From Ignavibacteriales bacterium (GTDB lineage Bacteria; Bacteroidota; Ignavibacteria; Ignavibacteriales; Melioribacteraceae): a stretch of 19,950 nucleotides of DNA. Shown piece by piece: positions 15,599 through 19,950 of this stretch. The position numbers were made by a program, and so were the translations under genes. Numbering within the stretch: position 1 is the first letter of the stretch; the number at the start of each line of letters is the position of its first letter. The DNA lies in contig QYQI01000124.1 of NCBI GenBank assembly GCA_007280825.1, positions 1-19,950 on the forward strand. The letters run 5' to 3'. The notes under the pieces are model-generated. The model saw only the letters and a program-made list of their open reading frames with translations. It ran no database searches and was not told the DNA's origin.

Positions 15599-16939
15599 TT
15601 ATAATAAATTGCTCGCCAGTTCAGCCAATTCTGATCGTTCTCCTTTCTCAAGATTAACATGTGCGTAAAGTTTTTGCCCTTTGAAATGTTCGATCAAATA
15701 AGAAAGTCCGTTTGATTGCGCATCAAGATAAGGGTGATCTATCTGATAAATATCTCCAGTTAAAACGATCTTCGCACCTTCGCCTGCGCGGGTAATAATA
15801 GTTTTAATTTCGTGAGGAGTAAGATTTTGTGCTTCATCAACAATAAAATAAATTCTTTGCAAACTTCTTCCTCTAATGTAACTGAGAGGTTCAATTACAA
15901 GTTTCTCATCTTTTATAAGTGCATTAATAAGCTGATAACTCTTGTCGGTTTCCGGAAATTGATCTTGTATAACTTTTAAATTATCCCACAACGGCTGCAT
16001 GTATGGCGCTAGTTTGCTCTCTACATCACCGGGTAAATAACCAATATCTTTATTGCTTAATGGAACAACAGGACGGGCAATATATATCTGCCTATAATTT
16101 TTTCTTACTTGAAGCGCACATGCAAGTGCAAGTAAAGTTTTTCCGGTGCCAGCTTTTCCCGTCATTGAGACTAAAGGGATATCGGAATTAATAAGAGCAT
16201 CAACAGCAAAAGTTTGTTCCGCATTTCTTGGTTTAATTCCGTAGGCAACTTGTTTATCAACTCGCTTAAATTTTTCCATCTCTTGATCAAGACAGGAAAG
16301 TATGGAACGGCTTGAGTTGCGCATTATAAAATATTTATTCGGTACAGCTTCATTTTTAATTTTCTTGAGAATTTGTTTAGCGGGAACTTCAAACGGCGGT
16401 TGATAAAGCCGCTGTAAAATATCGTCATCAAAATCCTCGACAATAGTTTTGCCGCTGTAAAGTTCTTCTACATTTGTAACCCAGTCGGTTGTATAATCTT
16501 CTGCGGGAATACCAAGAGCTTTTGCTTTCATACGGAGATTTACATCTTTCGTTACAAGAATTGTCCGCTCTTTTTCTTTTCCGAATTTATTAGCTTCGAG
16601 CGCAGCACTAAGAACTCTGTGGTCAACATTATCTTCGCGGAATACATCATGGATCTCCTGCGCAAGTCCGCGGGTAATAACAATTCTAACTTTGCCTTTT
16701 CCTCTTCCAAGAGATACACCGCCGTTGAAAATTTCATTTCCGGTGATTGAATCAAGTGTGCGGGCAAATTCACGCGCATTCAAATTAATTACTTGATTAC
16801 CGCGCTTGAAGTGGTCTAACTCCTCTATCACGACAAGCGGAATGATTATATTGTTTTCTTGGAAGTGATTTATGCAAGTAGGATCGTGAAGGATTACGTT
16901 TGTGTCGAGAACAAAATTTTTAGGACTGGGTTTTTTCAT
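15599..16939 (-). CDS. PIN-PhoH fusion ATPase (YlaK-like)
   Basis: A 446-residue cytoplasmic protein joining an N-terminal PIN ribonuclease-type domain to a PhoH ATPase domain. The PIN acidic residues are visible at D12 (VLDTNV), E39/E40, D106 (DNVDHRVLSA) and D132 (VTKDVNLRM). The PhoH part has Walker A GKAGTGKT (261-268), ARPVVPLSNKDIGYLPGDVE, Walker B IYFIVDEAQN (363-372) and LTGDIYQID. Relatives are thought to act as RNA-unwinding or RNA-degrading enzymes, and some operate as PhoH2-type toxins. No upstream antitoxin gene is present, so a housekeeping RNA role is more likely. I chose the ATG at 16939; a TTG at 16948 would add three residues. Just upstream, ACAATA-ATT-TATTGT (16945-16959) is an inverted repeat that could bind a regulator. 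Confidence 0.9.
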   Translation of the reverse strand: MKKPSPKNFVLDTNVILHDPTCINHFQENNIIIPLVVIEELDHFKRGNQVINLNAREFARTLDSITGNEIFNGGVSLGRGKGKVRIVITRGLAQEIHDVFREDNVDHRVLSAALEANKFGKEKERTILVTKDVNLRMKAKALGIPAEDYTTDWVTNVEELYSGKTIVEDFDDDILQRLYQPPFEVPAKQILKKIKNEAVPNKYFIMRNSSRSILSCLDQEMEKFKRVDKQVAYGIKPRNAEQTFAVDALINSDIPLVSMTGKAGTGKTLLALACALQVRKNYRQIYIARPVVPLSNKDIGYLPGDVESKLAPYMQPLWDNLKVIQDQFPETDKSYQLINALIKDEKLVIEPLSYIRGRSLQRIYFIVDEAQNLTPHEIKTIITRAGEGAKIVLTGDIYQIDHPYLDAQSNGLSYLIEHFKGQKLYAHVNLEKGERSELAELASNLL

Positions 16940-17019
16940 AAAGAACAATAATTTATTGTGAAAGAATTTCTGAGTAATTTCAGATGGAACATAATAAATT
17001 TTTATTTCTTTGTCGAAAA

Positions 17020-17027
17020 TAATTTTG
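17020..17027 (+). promoter_or_regulatory. Possible -7 element of the aldehyde dehydrogenase gene
   Basis: TAATTTTG exactly fits TAnnTTTG and lies 31 bases before the chosen ATG. A TTTG at 17009-17012 is too close to be the -33 box. This is the spacer between the divergent phoH and dehydrogenase genes, where a promoter must lie. Confidence 0.35.
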
Positions 17028-17058
17028 TGATTTGAATTTTAGTTTGGAGAAAATGAAA

Positions 17059-18423
17059 ATGGCAATTCAAACAATCAACCCAACAACCGGTAAAATCGAA
17101 AAAACATTCAAAGAGCATTCTTCCAATCAAGTTATGATAATGATTGATGCCGTTAATGATGCATTCATGGAATGGAGGAAAACGGATTTTTCTTTCCGTG
17201 CAAGTTTAATGAAGAACACCGCTCAAATTCTTCGCGAGCAAAAAGAACATTATGGAAAAATTCTTACGCTCGAAATGGGAAAACCAATTACGCAGGCGAT
17301 AGCGGAAGTTGAAAAGTGTGCTTTGGTTTGTGAATACTATGCGGATAATGCGGAAAGAATTTTAAGCGAAGAAATTGTTCAAACTGATGCTTCGCAAAGT
17401 TATGTTCGTTTCGATCCGATTGGAATTGTACTTGCAATAATGCCGTGGAATTTTCCGTTCTGGCAAGTATTCCGTTTTGCTGCACCCACTTTAATGGCGG
17501 GAAATGTTGCGCTTCTAAAGCACGCATCAAATGTTCCTATGAGCGCACTTGCTATAGAAGAAATCTTCTTGGAAGCCGGTTTTCCCAAAAACACATTTAA
17601 AACTTTACTTATCAATTCTTCGTTGGTTAAAGATGTAATTGATCATCCTTTTGTAAAAGCAGTTACCTTAACAGGAAGCGAACCGGCAGGAAAAGAAGTT
17701 GCGGCTTTGTGCGGATCGAAATTGAAAAAAACAGTTTTAGAATTGGGTGGAAGTGATCCGTTTATTGTTCTTGAAGATGCGAACATTGATGAAGCAGTTA
17801 AAACAGCAGTAACCGCACGGTTGATTAATAACGGTCAAAGCTGTATTGCCGCAAAAAGATTTATTGTTGTAGAAAAAATTTATGATGAGTTTGAAAAAAA
17901 GTTTGTAGATGCTATGTCTAAAGTGATGATCGGAGATCCGATGAATAAAGAAACCGAACTTGGACCAATTGCACGTGAAGATTTGTTGAATGAATTAGAT
18001 TCTCAAGTAAAGCAATCAGTGAAAAAAGGTGCGGTGGTTTTATGCGGGGGAAAAAGAATTAATCGAGAAGGATTTTATTATGAACCGACAATTCTTTCAA
18101 ATCTTTCAAAAGGAATGCCCGCATATGATGAAGAAATTTTTGGTCCAGTTGCAAGTTTGATAAAAGCGAAAGATGAAGATGATGCAATTAAGATTGCTAA
18201 TGATTCCGAATTTGGTCTTGGTGCTTCGTTATGGACATCAAACATTTCTAAAGCAAAAGAGTTGGCGGTTAAAATAGAAAGCGGTTCTGTATTTATTAAC
18301 GGAATGGTAAAATCAGATCCGCGTTTACCATTTGGTGGGACAAAAAATTCCGGTTACGGAAGAGAACTTTCTCATTACGGAATAAAAGAATTTGTAAATA
18401 TCAAAACAGTATGGATTAAGTAG
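17059..18423 (+). CDS. NAD(P)+-dependent aldehyde dehydrogenase, succinate-semialdehyde type
   Basis: A 454-residue aldehyde dehydrogenase superfamily enzyme, probably oxidising succinate semialdehyde to succinate (YneI/Sad or GabD1 group). Motifs in order are MPWNFPFWQVFRFA (catalytic N131), GNVALLKHASNVP (K154, cofactor), VTLTGSEPAG, LELGGSDPFIVLEDA (general base E228), NNGQSCIAAKRF (nucleophile C262) and EIFGPVASL near the C-terminus. The ELGGSDPFIVLEDA wording and the length of about 455 residues match this subgroup; other short-chain aldehydes remain possible. GGAG at 17046-17049 is 9 bases before the ATG at 17059 and 3 bases before another at 17053, so the later start is preferred. It is transcribed alone, divergently from phoH. 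The unrelated tag gene follows after a repeat. Confidence 0.9.
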   Translation: MAIQTINPTTGKIEKTFKEHSSNQVMIMIDAVNDAFMEWRKTDFSFRASLMKNTAQILREQKEHYGKILTLEMGKPITQAIAEVEKCALVCEYYADNAERILSEEIVQTDASQSYVRFDPIGIVLAIMPWNFPFWQVFRFAAPTLMAGNVALLKHASNVPMSALAIEEIFLEAGFPKNTFKTLLINSSLVKDVIDHPFVKAVTLTGSEPAGKEVAALCGSKLKKTVLELGGSDPFIVLEDANIDEAVKTAVTARLINNGQSCIAAKRFIVVEKIYDEFEKKFVDAMSKVMIGDPMNKETELGPIAREDLLNELDSQVKQSVKKGAVVLCGGKRINREGFYYEPTILSNLSKGMPAYDEEIFGPVASLIKAKDEDDAIKIANDSEFGLGASLWTSNISKAKELAVKIESGSVFINGMVKSDPRLPFGGTKNSGYGRELSHYGIKEFVNIKTVWIK

Positions 18424-18500
18424 TTATCGGTTATCAGTTGTTAACAATTATTTTTTACCGATAACTGATAACTTACAACAAGTAACTATCGACTAATTAT
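18424..18500. repeat. TTATCAG/CTGATAA inverted repeat after the dehydrogenase gene
   Basis: The spacer carries GTTATCAGTT (18430-18439) and its complement AACTGATAAC (18463-18472) around a T-rich loop, flanked by extra partial copies (TTATCGG, CCGATAA, AACTATCG). The 10-bp stem could act as a weak terminator, but the T-run lies in the loop rather than after the stem. It looks like a dispersed spacer repeat. Confidence 0.5.
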
Positions 18501-18517
18501 TAGATAAAGGAAATAGA

Positions 18518-19081
18518 ATGAAACATCGCTGCCAATGGGCAGGTAATGATCTGCTTTATCAAAAATATCATGATGAAGAATGGGGAGTGCCGGTTCATGA
18601 TGATAGAAAACTTTTTGAAATGCTGATTCTTGAAGGTGCGCAGGCAGGATTAAGCTGGATTACAATCCTCCGTAAACGGGAAAACTACTGTAAAGCGTTT
18701 AATAATTTTGATGCGAAGAAAATTACTAAGTATGATTCAAAAAAAATTAAACAACTTTTGCAAAACGAAGAGATCGTACGAAACAGATTAAAAATTGCGG
18801 CAACAATTCAAAACGCAAAATGTTTTTTTGAGATACAAAAAGAATTCGGTTCGTTCGATAAATACATTTGGCAATTTGTAAATGGTAAGCCTATGATAAA
18901 TAACCGGAAATCGCTCAAAGAAATTCCCGCGATGACAAATGAATCAGATGCGATGAGCAAAGATTTGAAAAAACGCGGATTCAAGTTTGTTGGTTCTACA
19001 ATTTGCCATGCCTTTATGCAGGCTGTTGGAATGGTAAATGATCACACAGTGAATTGCTTTCGATATAATAAATTCAAATAA
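18518..19081 (+). CDS. tag: DNA-3-methyladenine glycosylase I
   Basis: A 187-residue base-excision repair enzyme that removes 3-methyladenine from alkylated DNA. The family's zinc snap is complete: C5 and H18 at the N-terminus, H176 and C180 at the C-terminus. These are one residue shifted from the E. coli Tag positions 4, 17, 175 and 179. The base-recognition residues are also present, E39 (LILEGAQAGLSW) and W47. RCQWAGNDLLYQKYHDEEWG and the TICHAFMQAVGMVNDH segment are diagnostic. The ATG at 18518 has AAAGGA about six bases upstream. Its 3' end converges on alaS with a hairpin between them. Confidence 0.96.
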   Translation: MKHRCQWAGNDLLYQKYHDEEWGVPVHDDRKLFEMLILEGAQAGLSWITILRKRENYCKAFNNFDAKKITKYDSKKIKQLLQNEEIVRNRLKIAATIQNAKCFFEIQKEFGSFDKYIWQFVNGKPMINNRKSLKEIPAMTNESDAMSKDLKKRGFKFVGSTICHAFMQAVGMVNDHTVNCFRYNKFK

Positions 19082-19109
19082 AAAAAGAGCTTGATACTTC
19101 AAGCTCTTT
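19075..19109 (-). terminator. Terminator of alaS, shared with tag
   Basis: AAAGAGCTTGA (19084-19094) and TCAAGCTCTTT (19099-19109) form an 11-bp perfect stem with a 4-nt loop. On the minus strand it is followed by a run of seven T's, so it terminates alaS. On the plus strand the T-run is short, but the hairpin directly follows the tag stop codon and may work in both directions. Confidence 0.85.
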
Positions 19110-19116
19110 AGTTACG

Positions 19117-19950
19117 CTAGAATAATTTCTCTAATGAATTCAATGCCTCGTCAATTTTCTCTACATCTTTTCCGCCGGCTGTTGCAAGGTGAGGACGCCC
19201 GCCGCCGCTTCCGCCTACTATCTTAGCGACTTCTTTAACAATATTTCCGGCAAGAATTTTTTTCTCTTTGATTAGATCATCGCTAACTACTGCAACAATT
19301 CCGACTTTACCTTCGATCTCTGAAATCAAAACACCGACACCGCTTTTCATTTTCTCGCGGAGTTCATCTCCCATTGATTTTAATTCATCCATATTAGAGG
19401 CGGAAACTTTTCCTTTAAATAAATATATTCCGTTCACATAAATAGGAGAAGAAATTATTTTATCAAGTCCGCCAAGTTTTGATTGAAGTTGAAACTCAGC
19501 AATCTGCTTTTCTAATTTTTTCTTTTCATCATGCAGCTCATTAATTCTCAATTCGCCATTCTCAATTCTCAATTGCTGCTCTTTAATAAATATTTCGACA
19601 CCTGCACCGGTAACTGCTTCTATTCTTCTAACACCGCTTGCAATAGAGGATTCGCTCACAATCTTAAACAAACCGATCTGTGAACTGTTTTGCACATGAG
19701 TTCCGCCGCAGAATTCCATTGTGAAATCACCAAACTGAACGACGTTTACTTTATCTCCGTACTTATCGCCGAAGAACATAAGTGCGCCCATTTTTTTCGC
19801 TTCTTCAAAAGGAGTATCGCGATGATGAATTAACGGCAGATTTTCTCTTATCTTTTCATTAACCAGTGACTCGATCGCTTCAAGTTCTGATTCCTTTACT
19901 TTTTCAAAATGAGTGAAATCAAAACGGAGATAATCCGGACCAACATACGA
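19117..19950 (-). CDS. alaS: Alanyl-tRNA synthetase, C-terminal part (N-terminus beyond window)
   Basis: The visible 277 residues cover the end of the editing domain and the C-terminal region of AlaRS, which charges tRNA(Ala) and hydrolyses mischarged products. The frame is open through the right edge. Diagnostic segments are GPDYLRFDFTHFEKV, FGDKYGDKVNVVQFGDFTME, the zinc-binding CGGTH, SSIASGVRRIEAVTG, and a C-terminal DHHA1 domain with VGGSGGGRPHLATAGGKD near the end. The linker between the editing domain and the coiled coil contains LRIENGELRINEL, encoded by a TTGAGAAT repeat word (19542-19574). The HxxxH half of the zinc site and the catalytic domain lie outside the window. Confidence 0.96.
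   Translation of the reverse strand, partial: SYVGPDYLRFDFTHFEKVKESELEAIESLVNEKIRENLPLIHHRDTPFEEAKKMGALMFFGDKYGDKVNVVQFGDFTMEFCGGTHVQNSSQIGLFKIVSESSIASGVRRIEAVTGAGVEIFIKEQQLRIENGELRINELHDEKKKLEKQIAEFQLQSKLGGLDKIISSPIYVNGIYLFKGKVSASNMDELKSMGDELREKMKSGVGVLISEIEGKVGIVAVVSDDLIKEKKILAGNIVKEVAKIVGGSGGGRPHLATAGGKDVEKIDEALNSLEKLF
19542..19574 (-). repeat. TTGAGAAT repeat word embedded in frame in alaS
   Basis: On the minus strand AATTGAGAATTGAGAATGG is followed by CGAATTGAGAATTA, giving repeated TTGAGAAT units. It is translated as part of LRIENGELRIN within the alaS linker. In other genomes of this group I recall this word mainly from spacers. Confidence 0.5.

Noticed and set aside
15599..16939. PIN-PhoH as a toxin of a toxin-antitoxin pair
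   Set aside because: No small antitoxin gene precedes it; the upstream spacer is a short divergent promoter region.
18430..18472. Intrinsic terminator of the aldehyde dehydrogenase gene
   Set aside because: The T-run is in the loop and not after the stem, so I treat it as a repeat.

Overview
The window is an AT-rich bacterial chromosome segment. Several features suggest the Bacteroidota/Chlorobi/Ignavibacteria group: a surface GH92 mannosidase, secreted proteins with short Lys-rich signal peptides, lipoboxes followed directly by Cys, many genes without a Shine-Dalgarno sequence, candidate TAnnTTTG-type -7 elements, a Chlorobium-style 2[4Fe-4S] ferredoxin and spacer repeat words typical of that group. 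Assignment to Ignavibacteria is an inference. No phage, insertion sequence, CRISPR array, tRNA or rRNA was found.

Layout. 1-3300: a GH92 glycosidase running off the left edge, a DUF1569/DinB-like gene, and two spacers (2226-2676, 3127-3559) that hold what look like decayed coding fragments. 3560-5301: an ECF-like sigma factor overlapping an anti-sigma protein that combines a zinc-finger anti-sigma module, one membrane helix and a FecR-like periplasmic domain. 5282-8135, minus strand: an NTF2/SnoaL-like lipoprotein, a PAP2 phosphatase and a tandem pair of related small membrane proteins of unknown function. The 5777-6092 spacer contains a candidate structured RNA on the plus strand. 8190-8539: a ferredoxin with a strong ribosome binding site and a strong terminator. 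8872-11957: a large lipoprotein followed by an outer-membrane beta-barrel protein, translationally coupled.

12050-15450 holds the most striking content: GatE followed by GatD, the two-subunit Glu-tRNA(Gln) amidotransferase classically regarded as archaeal, here in a clearly bacterial neighbourhood and separated by a repeat element. 15599-19950 is mostly housekeeping: a PIN-PhoH ATPase, a succinate-semialdehyde-type aldehyde dehydrogenase, 3-methyladenine DNA glycosylase I (tag) and the C-terminal part of alanyl-tRNA synthetase (alaS), which carries what looks like an intergenic repeat word in frame in its linker.

Working together: GatE and GatD form one enzyme. The sigma and anti-sigma proteins form a regulatory pair. 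The lipoprotein and beta-barrel proteins are probably a cell-envelope pair. The remaining genes are neighbours rather than one pathway. Four repeat words (TTATCAG, TTGGTG plus GATCCTTCACTGCGC, CGCAAAG, TTGAGAAT) sit at or across gene ends between 11.9 and 19.6 kb.
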